Shown here piece by piece: positions 18,015-25,664 of a DNA stretch of 64,000 bases. This DNA comes from Thermodesulfobacteriota bacterium. Its GTDB lineage: Bacteria; Desulfobacterota; DSM-4660; Desulfatiglandales; Desulfatiglandaceae. The translations under genes and the position numbers were made by a program. Below the pieces are notes generated by a model that saw only the letters and a list, made by a program, of their open reading frames with translations, was not told where the DNA came from and ran no database searches. The stretch spans positions 58,665-122,664 of the forward strand of contig JANQDY010000088.1 of assembly GCA_028278625.1 (NCBI GenBank), in the 5' to 3' direction. Position 1 is the stretch's first letter, and each line of letters begins with the position of its first letter.

Positions 18015-18292
18015 TTTCGAACCCTTTTCAGGATTCTTTCCTTTGCATCTTCTTGAGAAACCCCTTGTCCATTTTCGAGCTGGCCAATGGATATCTGAAT
18101 ATCCGCCAAGAGTTCAAGCTTCTCCTGCATCGCTTCATATTCATGGGCATCCAATAAAACCGCAACGCCTTTTCCATGTTGGGTGATAATGACAGGTCGT
18201 TTTGTGTCATGAACTTGTTTTATGAAATTTGCGATGCCAGTCCTCACCTCGGACAATGGCCTAATATCCTGATCAATTCGCAACCGTTGCAT
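18011..18292 (-). CDS. Phd/YefM-family antitoxin
   Basis: The 93-residue protein has the Phd/YefM N-terminal DNA-binding domain (IRPLSEVRTGIANFIKQV, RPVIITQHGKGVAVLLDAHE) and a C-terminal toxin-binding tail rich in acidic and basic residues. GAGGTGAAAC precedes the ATG. The promoter upstream carries an 8-base inverted repeat, consistent with conditional cooperativity and autorepression. It is the first gene of the pair. Confidence 0.88.
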   Translation of the reverse strand: MQRLRIDQDIRPLSEVRTGIANFIKQVHDTKRPVIITQHGKGVAVLLDAHEYEAMQEKLELLADIQISIGQLENGQGVSQEDAKERILKRVRK

Positions 18293-18316
18293 TGTTTCAC
18301 CTCACCCTCAAATAAA

Positions 18317-18354
18317 TATGGTACAATATAACGTACCATATATTGTAAAATCAA
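18317..18354 (-). promoter_or_regulatory. Promoter and operator of the Phd/ParE module
   Basis: On the minus strand TTGATT (18354-18349) is followed after 18 bases by TATATT (18330-18325). A perfect inverted repeat, TATGGTAC (18317-18324) and GTACCATA (18333-18340), straddles the -10. Antitoxin bound here would block polymerase. Confidence 0.6.
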
Positions 18355-18372
18355 GGTTTTTATTCATGCCCC

Positions 18373-18528
18373 GTGAAACGCAATTGCATCATCATATACC
18401 TCTATTGTGATGCCTGTCGAAAAAAGGGCGATGACGTTGTGGTTGCTTGTTCTGATTGCAGAGAAACCGGAAATGAGACGATCAAATTTGTCCTCCTGGG
18501 ACCTCACGATAAGGCCTATGATATTTGA
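18373..18528 (+). CDS. Possible 51-residue protein with two CxxC motifs
   Basis: A GTG-initiated frame too short for routine calling encodes two Cys pairs, YCDACRKKGDD and ACSDCRE, then ETIKFVLLGPHDKAYDI. The spacing suits a small zinc ribbon. There is no good ribosome-binding site and its 3-prime end approaches a decayed relE on the other strand, so it may itself be a remnant of a longer zinc-ribbon protein. Confidence 0.3.
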   Translation: MKRNCIIIYLYCDACRKKGDDVVVACSDCRETGNETIKFVLLGPHDKAYDI

Positions 18529-18583
18529 CCAAACGCTGGGAGAGAATCGTTCCGGGTGGCCATTTCCGCTTCAAGGCGACCTT

Positions 18584-18814
18584 TCAAATCTCTTTATCCC
18601 GGCGGGGTTCCACAGCCAGTACATAAACGATATGGGTCTCTTTTCGGCCTTCGTATACCCCCCGATAGTCTCCGACGCGTAACTTCCGAAAATTGGAAAG
18701 GGTTCCGGAGAGCGGCGCACGAAAATCATGAGGAACTCGGGTGAGTTTTTCATTGATGAGATTACAATCCGTAATGCGGCGAGGGGGGCAGACACTTTCC
18801 GGATTCTCTTTCAC
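18584..18814 (-). pseudogene. RelE-family toxin remnant, frameshifted
   Basis: The last 45 residues of this frame (DFRAPLSGTLSNFRKLRVGD, then YRGVYEG and VYVLAVEPRRD) match the conserved C-terminal half of RelE toxins, including the RLRVGDYR core. The N-terminal half is not in this frame. The segment SAPLAALRIVISSMKNSPE, which resembles the missing helix, is in another frame just upstream, and a plausible MKFH start is in a third. At least two frameshifts would be needed, so this is a decayed toxin. No antitoxin gene is left beside it; the 222 bases up to the hydrolase hold nothing I can name. Confidence 0.6.
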
Positions 18815-19036
18815 TATTATGAAATTTCATATTATAAAAACAGGGGGTTATAGTCTATCGATTTTCAGAAAATTCGTTGACGAAAAGATATGTTTTCGCT
18901 AACCTTCGATTTCGGAAAAGCACCGTTCTCAATAATGATCCAATTGACGTGGAATCGGCGATTCAATCCGGCAGAAATTAGTTGAAACCACACGGAGTAA
19001 AACACCAATCCAATTGCAAAAAGTGGGAGGTTCGTC

Positions 19037-20023
19037 ATGAAAGGAAAAGCGCCCATCGAAAAAATCAAGAACGCGATGCTCGCCATGCAAAGGTATCCAT
19101 GGGAACAGGGAATTGCATCGCAAGCGGTTTTGGCATTGGGAGACTACGATTTGGCATACCTGATGGCAAGGGATGCGGTACTGCGGCAGTCCCACGAAGG
19201 CCGTCTCGGCACGGCTTTCTACCGAGATGATGTTGCCATCATGGGGGATGATTATACAGCAACGGACCCTGCGGCCAACGGCGTGGCGGTGTTATATTTT
19301 GCAGAGACCACCGGGGAAAAGTTCTTCAAGGACGGTATACAAAGACAGGTGGACTGGCTTTTGAACAAGGCCCTTAGGGCCAGTGAAGGGGTGATATCCC
19401 ATGTGATCAGCAAGAAGCAGGTGTGGGTGGATTCCATTTTCATGTTCATACCGACTCTGAGTCTGACGGGTCATCACAAAGAGGCCGTCGCGCAAATAGA
19501 AGGATTCAAGAAAATACTTTGGAATGAGGACAAACATCTCTTTTCCCATATCTGGGATGATGATCTAAAGGAATTCGCCCACGAAGCGTCCTGGGGAGTT
19601 GGAAACGGATGGGCCGCCGTGGGGATTGCCAAAGTGATCAATTCCCTGCCTGAGCAGCTGTCGGAGGAGAAAAAGAGACTCATAGATCTCGTTACCCAAT
19701 TGATAGATTCTTCACTTCACTACCAACGTGAAGACGGACTTTTTCATAATATCCTCGATGATCCGTCAACTTTCATTGAGACCAATTTTGCCCAGATGAT
19801 CAGTTACACCATATATCTAGGGGTTTCGGGCGGTTGGCTGGCTCCCGGGTATTTGCGACACGCAAATGAAATGCGGAAAGCGGCCCATGGGAAAGTTGAT
19901 GAACGCGGCCTGGTCCAAGACGTGTGCGGTTCTCCCACCTTCGCCGATCCCGGAACGGCGGTGGAAGGGCAGGCGTTTTTCATCTTAATGGAAGTTGCAG
20001 CATCTCGGTTTGATGGCGAGTGA
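19037..20023 (+). CDS. Glycoside hydrolase family 88/105-like protein
   Basis: This 328-residue protein fits the alpha/alpha-barrel unsaturated-glycuronyl hydrolase family: YPWEQGIASQAVLALGDYD, KQVWVDSIFMFIPTLSLTG, the Trp-rich SWGVGNGWAAVGIAKV and repeated helix pairs. Family enzymes remove terminal unsaturated uronic acids from oligosaccharides. There is no signal peptide, so it would act in the cytoplasm. No partner polysaccharide-utilisation genes are nearby, which makes the substrate uncertain. GGGAGG precedes the ATG. Confidence 0.8.
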   Translation: MKGKAPIEKIKNAMLAMQRYPWEQGIASQAVLALGDYDLAYLMARDAVLRQSHEGRLGTAFYRDDVAIMGDDYTATDPAANGVAVLYFAETTGEKFFKDGIQRQVDWLLNKALRASEGVISHVISKKQVWVDSIFMFIPTLSLTGHHKEAVAQIEGFKKILWNEDKHLFSHIWDDDLKEFAHEASWGVGNGWAAVGIAKVINSLPEQLSEEKKRLIDLVTQLIDSSLHYQREDGLFHNILDDPSTFIETNFAQMISYTIYLGVSGGWLAPGYLRHANEMRKAAHGKVDERGLVQDVCGSPTFADPGTAVEGQAFFILMEVAASRFDGE

Positions 20024-20031
20024 CCGGCCAT

Positions 20032-20061
20032 GACCCCGCATCCGTCTAGCGGAGCGGGGTC
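20032..20061 (+). terminator. Hairpin after the GH88/105-like gene
   Basis: GACCCCGC (20032-20039) pairs with GCGGGGTC (20054-20061), with an inner TCCG/CGGA stem and a 5-base loop, separated by one unpaired base. The stem is very stable, but no T-tract follows, so intrinsic termination is only possible. Confidence 0.45.
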
Positions 20062-20518
20062 TACCTCGCGCTCATACCAGAAACCATCTCGTCCATCACG
20101 ATCACCCGGTTTTTGGAAACCATGAAACCCTTCTTTACAGTTGTCCGGAATCGAGCATCTTAGCTAAATATTAGAAATAAATAATAATATAAGGAATAGT
20201 GGATAACCACGTCAACAATTGTTGCGCCCTTTTGGATTTTTCATGCACCAGCTCAAATACTGCCGGGCGTGCCCTCATCCATTGAGACAGGGAAACTGCT
20301 TTTTTAGTTATCCTATTGTATTTATAGAAATTATTTGGTCTTTTCGTTTTCGCGGTTCTCCTTTACCCGGTACCGCCCATGGGCCAAGGGCCGTTTGTGG
20401 CACGCATCTTTCATATACGGACGCTCAGAAATAGCGATCTTCATAATCTTCCAATCGGGAACAAACGGTTTTGGCCGGTGGTTTCTGCTTTTATTGGGAA
20501 AAAGGGGGGCGAAGAGGT
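20062..20518. other. Intergenic stretch without a recognisable gene
   Basis: There are about 457 bases between the hydrolase hairpin and cheW. The part from 20160 to 20210 is very AT-rich, and a 12-base perfect palindrome, CAACAATTGTTG, lies at 20213-20224. I see no supported ORF. The region probably carries the cheW promoter. Confidence 0.4.
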
Positions 20519-21031
20519 ATGGCTGAGGTAATGGAACAGATGACATCCGCGGACGCGGTTTTGGCGGAAACGGCGGGGAAATATCTCACCTTTAATCTGG
20601 CGAAGGAGGAATACGGAATCGGCATCCTGAAAATCAAGGAGATCATCGGGATGATGCCCATCACTTCCGTACCCCAAACGCCGCATTATGTGAAGGGGGT
20701 GATTAACCTCCGTGGAAAGGTGATTCCCGTGTTGGATCTGAGGGTCAAGTTCGACATTGATGCCATGGATTACACGGAGCGAACCTGTATTGTGGTGGTG
20801 GAAATCGAAGGCACAACCGGCACGATTCTTATCGGCGTTGTGGTGGATTCGGTATCTGAGGTATTGAATATCAAAGGGGATGACATCGATAAGACGCCCG
20901 CCTTCGGTGCCAGAATCAACACCGATTACATTCTGGGAATGGCCAAGATTGAAGGAAATGTGAAGATCCTCCTGGATATCGATCGGGTCCTGGGTGCTCA
21001 GGAAATCGGCATGTTGGAGGAGGCCTTTTAG
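20519..21031 (+). CDS. cheW: CheW-like adaptor
   Basis: This 170-residue single-domain CheW protein has KYLTFNLAKEEYGIGILKIK, the conserved VKGVINLRGKVIPVLDLRVK and the late ILLDIDRVL. CheW couples chemoreceptors to CheA. No cheA or receptor gene is in the window, so it serves a system encoded elsewhere. The start at 20519 follows GAAGAGGT; an in-frame start 16 codons upstream lacks support. Confidence 0.92.
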   Translation: MAEVMEQMTSADAVLAETAGKYLTFNLAKEEYGIGILKIKEIIGMMPITSVPQTPHYVKGVINLRGKVIPVLDLRVKFDIDAMDYTERTCIVVVEIEGTTGTILIGVVVDSVSEVLNIKGDDIDKTPAFGARINTDYILGMAKIEGNVKILLDIDRVLGAQEIGMLEEAF

Positions 21032-21188
21032 AGGTTGGCCGAAGCCGTCGCCAAAATTGCAGAGACAACCAAGGCGTCAATTTTCATTGGGAGAGGGTTT
21101 TTTGTTGGCAAAATCGGCAAACTGGTCTAGGTTTGTGGCCAAATGCCCATTTGAATACCAAAACCCAGAGATAAAGGAGGATGACGCC

Positions 21189-21707
21189 ATGTTCATGTTG
21201 AACCATGTGAAACCGGAGGACGCCACGGGAAAAGTCGCCGAGGCCTATTCGATCTTTCCGGAAGGTGTGCCGGTTCCCGCCCCCCTCGTTCTTATGAGCG
21301 CCAGTCCGGATCTTGCCCATGCCCAAAGCAATATCATAGGGTACTACATGGGACATGACAAACTGGACATCGGTCTTTTGTCCATGATCCGATATCTTGT
21401 GGCCAATGAACTCAATTATGGGTTCTGCATCGATTTTAACGCCGGATTGCTGAAGATGGCCGGCGGATTTTCAGATGAGGGTCTCAAGGCGCTCAGGGAA
21501 ACGCCTGAGAACGCACCCCTGGAAGATTTTCAAAAGGAGCTGCTCCTCTTTGTTTTGAAAGTGGTAAAGACGCCCGAAGCGGTTGAAAAAGCGGATGTGG
21601 AGCGGCTGCGGTCACTGGGCTGGACGGACCGGGACATCTTTGACGCGGCCTATCACGGGGCTGCCATGGCGGGACCTGCCGTTCTATACAAGGCTTTTTC
21701 CGAATAA
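21189..21707 (+). CDS. AhpD-like / carboxymuconolactone decarboxylase-family protein
   Basis: This 172-residue all-helical protein has the CMD/AhpD layout (VAEAYSIFPEGVPVPAPLVL, then ELNYGFCIDFNAG, then LGWTDRDIFDAAYHGA). The first redox Cys is present in GFCIDF, but the second Cys and the following His of the AhpD CxxC-xx-H motif are replaced (DFNAG). Peroxidase-type disulfide chemistry is therefore unlikely. AAAGGAGG eight bases upstream fixes the start; the longer open frame overlaps cheW. Confidence 0.75.
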   Translation: MFMLNHVKPEDATGKVAEAYSIFPEGVPVPAPLVLMSASPDLAHAQSNIIGYYMGHDKLDIGLLSMIRYLVANELNYGFCIDFNAGLLKMAGGFSDEGLKALRETPENAPLEDFQKELLLFVLKVVKTPEAVEKADVERLRSLGWTDRDIFDAAYHGAAMAGPAVLYKAFSE

Positions 21708-21781
21708 GGGCCATCCCGCAAGCTTGTGTGCGATTGCCCGTCGCAAATCAAGTATCCGGCCCCACTCCCAAATGCAACACT

Positions 21782-21833
21782 GGGGGAAATCCCGCGCCTG
21801 CAATTCCCCCAAGGGGATTTCTCTGTCTTTTTT
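21782..21833 (+). terminator. Overlapping alternative hairpins followed by a T-run
   Basis: GGGGGAA (21782-21788) can pair with TTCCCCC (21804-21810). Alternatively GAAATCCC (21786-21793) pairs with GGGATTTC (21814-21821), followed by CTGTC and six Ts at 21828-21833. The second form could act as a terminator of the AhpD-like gene; the first would prevent it. Confidence 0.4.
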
Positions 21834-21925
21834 CAGCCATAACTGGTATAAAACACATCGGTTTTGTTATCCTACCAATCGCACCAGCAGATCTTTCCGA
21901 CCCTTAAAATGTGGAGATGGCTTGA

Positions 21926-23590
21926 ATGGCTGAAAAACCTACCTATGAAGAACTGAAGAACCGGGTCAGAGTACTGGAAAATGAGGCGGCATGGCGGAAC
22001 CGGGCAGATGAAGCCAGCCATCTGGACGAATCACGGCTTGAAGCACTCCTCAAACTCAATGAGATGACCGGTGCGCCGCTTCAGGCAATTACGGACTTTG
22101 CCCTTGAAGAAGCGGTACGCTTGACCGGGAGTGAGATCGGATACCTGGCCTTCATGAATCAAGATGAAACGGTGCTCACCATGCATTCATGGTCCAAACG
22201 CGCCATGGAGCAATGTGAGATACCCGATAAACCAAAAGTATATCCCATTGAGACAACCGGGCTCTGGGGAGAAGCGGTCAGGCAGCGAAAACCCATCATC
22301 TTCAATGATTACAGTGCTCCCAACCCCCTGAAAAAAGGGTATCCCAAAGGTCACGTGGAAATCAGACGTCATGTGAACATCCCGGTGTTCGATGGACCGA
22401 AGATCGTTGCGGTTGCGGGTGTGGGAAACAAGGAAAAGCGGTACGATCAGAGCGACGTTCGACAATTGAAACTGCTGATGCAGGGGATGTGGCGGCTCAT
22501 CCTCAGGAAATGGACCGAATGGGAGTTGCGGGAAAGCGAAGCCAAATTCAGAAAACTGGTGGAAACCGTGGGCTGTGCCATTTTCATTTATCATGATACC
22601 AGGATTTCCTTTGCCAACAGGGCATCTGAGGCCATATTCGGTTATAAACCGGAAGAACTGGTATCCAAGCACTTTTGGGAGCTGGCGCATCCCGATAGCC
22701 GGGACCTGGCCAGAGAAAGAGGACTGGCAAGACTGCGCGGCGAACAGGTGCCTTCAAGGTACGAACTCAAAATTATCAGAAAGAACGGTGAAGTGGGCTG
22801 GTGTGATTTCACCCTTTCCCTGATAGACCTGGAAGGAAAAAGGGCTGTTCTGGGCATTGCCCTGGATATTACGGAGAGCAAAAGGGCAAAAGCGGCCCTG
22901 GAGGAATCGGAGAAGAAATTAAGGGAACTCTCTTCATATCTGCTGACGGCCCAGGAGAGGGAACGGAAGCGAATCTCTTTTGAATTGCATGATGAATTGG
23001 GGCAGTCCTTGTCCCTTTTAAAACTGAAACTGAGGTCCATTGAAAAATCCTTGGGGGATGATCGGGCCAAACTGAGATCCGACGGCCTGAATGTATTTGA
23101 GGACATAGACCAGATTATCGAAAGCATACGGAGACTGACCCGTGATTTGAGTCCGGCGCTGTTGGAGGATCTGGGTCTTTCGGGCGCCCTTCGGTGGATG
23201 GTTGATGAGTTTGCAAGGCACAACAACAGTCAAGTCTCTTTCCACATTGATGATGTTAACGAGCTTCTCTCAAACGAGGCGCAAATCATCATTTACAGGA
23301 TATTCCAGGAAGCCTTGACCAATGTTGGGAAACACGCGGACGCCAGTCGTATTTCCGTTAATTCCGAGATTGAAGAGGGGAGCGTCGCTTTCGTCATGGC
23401 CGATGATGGCAGCGGTTTTGACCTCAATGAACCGTTGTCGGACAATCCCGATGAAAAAGGGTTTGGATTGGCCGCCATGGAAGAGCGGGCAAGAATGCTG
23501 GGGGCGTCTTTGGATATCGAAAGCCGGCCGGGCCACGGTACCCGGATTGAGCTGAAAGTGCCGACCATGCGAAAGAAAAGGGATAGATAG
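21926..23590 (+). CDS. Sensor histidine kinase, GAF-PAS-HisKA_3 (NarL type)
   Basis: This 554-residue cytoplasmic kinase has a short coiled leader (MAEKPTYEELKNRV), a GAF domain (about 50-195; LTGSEIGYLAFMNQDE), one PAS domain (about 205-325), a HisKA_3 dimerisation domain with phospho-acceptor H355 in SFELHDELGQS, and an HATPase domain (EALTNVGKHADAS; DDGSGFD; KGFGLAAMEERA). There is no membrane segment. The response regulator begins three bases after its stop. The leader is shared with the hybrid kinase at 49351. Confidence 0.93.
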   Translation: MAEKPTYEELKNRVRVLENEAAWRNRADEASHLDESRLEALLKLNEMTGAPLQAITDFALEEAVRLTGSEIGYLAFMNQDETVLTMHSWSKRAMEQCEIPDKPKVYPIETTGLWGEAVRQRKPIIFNDYSAPNPLKKGYPKGHVEIRRHVNIPVFDGPKIVAVAGVGNKEKRYDQSDVRQLKLLMQGMWRLILRKWTEWELRESEAKFRKLVETVGCAIFIYHDTRISFANRASEAIFGYKPEELVSKHFWELAHPDSRDLARERGLARLRGEQVPSRYELKIIRKNGEVGWCDFTLSLIDLEGKRAVLGIALDITESKRAKAALEESEKKLRELSSYLLTAQERERKRISFELHDELGQSLSLLKLKLRSIEKSLGDDRAKLRSDGLNVFEDIDQIIESIRRLTRDLSPALLEDLGLSGALRWMVDEFARHNNSQVSFHIDDVNELLSNEAQIIIYRIFQEALTNVGKHADASRISVNSEIEEGSVAFVMADDGSGFDLNEPLSDNPDEKGFGLAAMEERARMLGASLDIESRPGHGTRIELKVPTMRKKRDR

Positions 23591-23592
23591 TG

Positions 23593-24258
23593 ATGGGTAC
23601 ATATGAGATCGTACTGGCGGACGACCACAAGATGTTCCGCCAAGGTGTCAAAAAGATCATCGATGAAACAGACGACTTGAAAGTGGTGGGCGAGGTGGGC
23701 GACGGGCTTGAACTCCTTGAATTGTTGAAAAGCACCTCCCCTCAAATGGTTATTCTGGATGTCTCCATGCCCAAAATGAGAGGCGTCGAGGCGACCCGGG
23801 AGATCAAGATGATGGACCCCCGCATAAAAATACTGATTCTGACGATGCATCGAAACAAAGAACTGCTATACCATTGTTTCTCAGCGGGTGCCGAAGGGTA
23901 TCTTCTGAAGGAGGACACCGATACGGAACTCTTTTCAGCCATAGATGCCATTCGCCAGGGGCGAAGTTACGTCTCACCCATTCTCTCACTTGATTTGGCG
24001 GATGATCTGGCGAGGGTTTTCACGGGCCGGCAGGATCGTCCCGATCGTCCCCTTGAGCGCTTGACCCTCCGTGAAAGGGAGGTGCTTACGCTCATTTCCG
24101 AAGGGAAGTCAAGAAAGGAGATTGCTGATTCGCTCTACATCAGTGTCCATACGGTGGGGCACCACCGAACCAATATCATGAGAAAGCTGCAAATCAAGAA
24201 AACCGCGGATTTGATCAAATACGCCGTCAGAATGGGATATACTTCAACCAATCCGTAA
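23593..24258 (+). CDS. Response regulator, NarL/LuxR family
   Basis: This 221-residue protein has an N-terminal REC domain with acidic pair ADD (9-11), phospho-acceptor D56 (VILDVSMP) and the late Lys in LLKEDTD. A C-terminal LuxR HTH follows (RLTLREREVLTLISEGKSRK, then HTVGHHRTNIMRKLQIK). It pairs with the HisKA_3 kinase encoded just upstream. Its targets are not evident; the GTPase/methyltransferase cluster 250 bases downstream is a candidate. Confidence 0.93.
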   Translation: MGTYEIVLADDHKMFRQGVKKIIDETDDLKVVGEVGDGLELLELLKSTSPQMVILDVSMPKMRGVEATREIKMMDPRIKILILTMHRNKELLYHCFSAGAEGYLLKEDTDTELFSAIDAIRQGRSYVSPILSLDLADDLARVFTGRQDRPDRPLERLTLREREVLTLISEGKSRKEIADSLYISVHTVGHHRTNIMRKLQIKKTADLIKYAVRMGYTSTNP

Positions 24259-24311
24259 CACCCGTCTTTGTGTTCTTTTCACTGCGAATCGCTCCAACCG
24301 ATGATGTTTTA

Positions 24312-24403
24312 TATAGCTGGTTTTAGCTATACGAAGATCGCTGTTTCGACCATATCAAAACAGTGAATTCGACGATTGTCGATATATACTAATTCAGTAT
24401 ACA
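24312..24403 (+). promoter_or_regulatory. Two inverted repeats and a promoter-like element before the GTPase cluster
   Basis: TATAGCT (24312-24318) and AGCTATA (24325-24331) form one perfect inverted repeat. TATACT (24385-24390) and AGTATA (24396-24401) form a second. TTGTCG (24376-24381) and TATACA (24398-24403) are 16 bases apart and make a possible promoter that the second palindrome overlaps. Confidence 0.4.
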
Positions 24404-24512
24404 TTGAGACATGTTCAAAGATGGCCTCAGGGCCGTCAGACCTATCACATTTCCAATGGTTCACATAGAGCTCTTTTTGCGCCGATGACATCCGATGAGG
24501 GGAGGTCTCCAA

Positions 24513-25130
24513 ATGGTGAAGATCACGCAAATTGCCGGTTTCTTGGGTTGTGGCAAAACAACCCTGATGCTGAAGCTTTCCCGGAAACTGGCGGAGAACG
24601 GTAAACGGAAAGTGGCTATGGTGGTTAACGAAATCGGAGAAATCCCCGTGGATGGCAAGGTGATGGAAGGGGAGGGCATGCAGGTCAAGGATATCGGCGG
24701 CGGCTGCATCTGCTGTGAAGTGGCCGCCACCTTCGCCAAGACCGTGTACCGGCTTTACAAGGATTTCGCTCCGGATCACATCCTGGTGGAGCCCACCGGT
24801 GTTGCGGTACCCCATCAGGTGAAAATGGCGTCCAGGATGGGTGGCCGTGATGCCAAGATCAGTCTGGGGCCGGCCATTGTCCTGTTTGACGCCACGCGGC
24901 CTGCTGAGCTGCTGGATATGGATATGCTGGGAAGGTTGGTGACCACCCAGCTCAAGGATGCGGACATCGTCGCCATCAGCAAGGTGGACGCCGTGGATGA
25001 TGCCGATGTGGCGGATTCGTCCAAACGTGTTGGCGACTACAATTCAAAAGCCGAAATCATCAGCCTCTCATCCTTCTCGGGACTGGGAATAGCAGAGCTG
25101 GCAGAACGGATCATTGGCTGGAAAGGGTAA
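24513..25130 (+). CDS. CobW/HypB-like GTPase with CxCC motif
   Basis: This 205-residue P-loop GTPase has GFLGCGKTT (9-17), the VNEIGE switch region (38-43), the metal-binding motif GGGCICC (C65, C67, C68), the VEPTGV Walker-B-like segment and AISKVDAV for guanine. CobW/COG0523-type proteins deliver or insert metals such as Zn, Co or Ni. The C-terminal CobW_C domain is missing, which makes it HypB/CooC-sized. It heads a four-gene run ending in an MtaA-like methyltransferase, so a role in loading Zn or activating a corrinoid partner is reasonable. GAGGGGAGG precedes the ATG at 24513. Confidence 0.88.
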   Translation: MVKITQIAGFLGCGKTTLMLKLSRKLAENGKRKVAMVVNEIGEIPVDGKVMEGEGMQVKDIGGGCICCEVAATFAKTVYRLYKDFAPDHILVEPTGVAVPHQVKMASRMGGRDAKISLGPAIVLFDATRPAELLDMDMLGRLVTTQLKDADIVAISKVDAVDDADVADSSKRVGDYNSKAEIISLSSFSGLGIAELAERIIGWKG

Positions 25131-25133
25131 TTC

Positions 25134-25649
25134 ATGGGAACCGGAGCGCCGGAAACGCCCGGCTGTTACACGGAACATGGTGTCAGCGGCTACGGTGTGG
25201 CCGCCAAGTTGAGTTCAGAAAAACCCATGGACGAGGCGTCTGTAAAAAAAATGGCGGAGGAAATGATGCTCGGCATTGCCCGGAAATGCATGGAACGGGG
25301 CGCAAAATACATCGGGCACATCAAGTCCCATTTGGGAACCTCCGCCGGGACCGTCAAGGCGGACACCATCGGCGTGGCCCATGGTGCGTACTCCACGGGG
25401 AAACTGGCCCGGTCCGTCAGTGAAATAAACATGGCGGTCAACAGCATCGTCCAAGGGATTCCCGAAGGAGCCGTGAAAGAGGCCACACTGGAAGGAATAC
25501 ATGAGGTGGCCGTTCAATATGGGGTCTCAGTGATCAAAGAGAAAGAGCACACCTATTTTGATGAATTTGATTTCCTGACATCCGATCAGGAACACCAGAA
25601 GCAGCTGGAAGCGCAGTTTGCGGCAGCCGAAAAAACGGACTCCCAATAG
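25134..25649 (+). CDS. Unrecognised 171-residue protein between two GTPases
   Basis: I do not recognise this family. The protein is soluble. It starts with a Gly/Pro-rich MGTGAPETPGCYTEHG and continues with an amphipathic helix (EASVKKMAEEMMLGIARKCM), a Gly/His segment (GAKYIGHIKSHLGTSAGT, then GVAHGAYSTG) and an acidic C-terminus. It starts three bases after the first GTPase and is followed 15 bases later by the second, so it is surely co-expressed. It may be the separated C-terminal or target-binding partner of the GTPases. No catalytic motif is apparent. Confidence 0.75.
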   Translation: MGTGAPETPGCYTEHGVSGYGVAAKLSSEKPMDEASVKKMAEEMMLGIARKCMERGAKYIGHIKSHLGTSAGTVKADTIGVAHGAYSTGKLARSVSEINMAVNSIVQGIPEGAVKEATLEGIHEVAVQYGVSVIKEKEHTYFDEFDFLTSDQEHQKQLEAQFAAAEKTDSQ

Positions 25650-25664
25650 AAGAGGCCCCAAAGG

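Noticed and set aside
18526..18528. Second possible selenocysteine TGA after the CxxC micro-ORF
   Set aside because: The downstream frame is only the antisense of the relE relic, no conserved Cys position is replaced, and no suitable hairpin was seen.
20398..20413. Sigma-54-like promoter (TGGCACG-N4-TTTCA) before cheW
   Set aside because: The -24 GG element is good but the -12 GC is TC, and no sigma-54 activator gene or upstream activator site is evident. Distance to the gene is also long.
21480..21560. AhpD-like protein as a second selenoprotein
   Set aside because: The Cys in GFCIDF is encoded by TGC and no in-frame TGA occurs.
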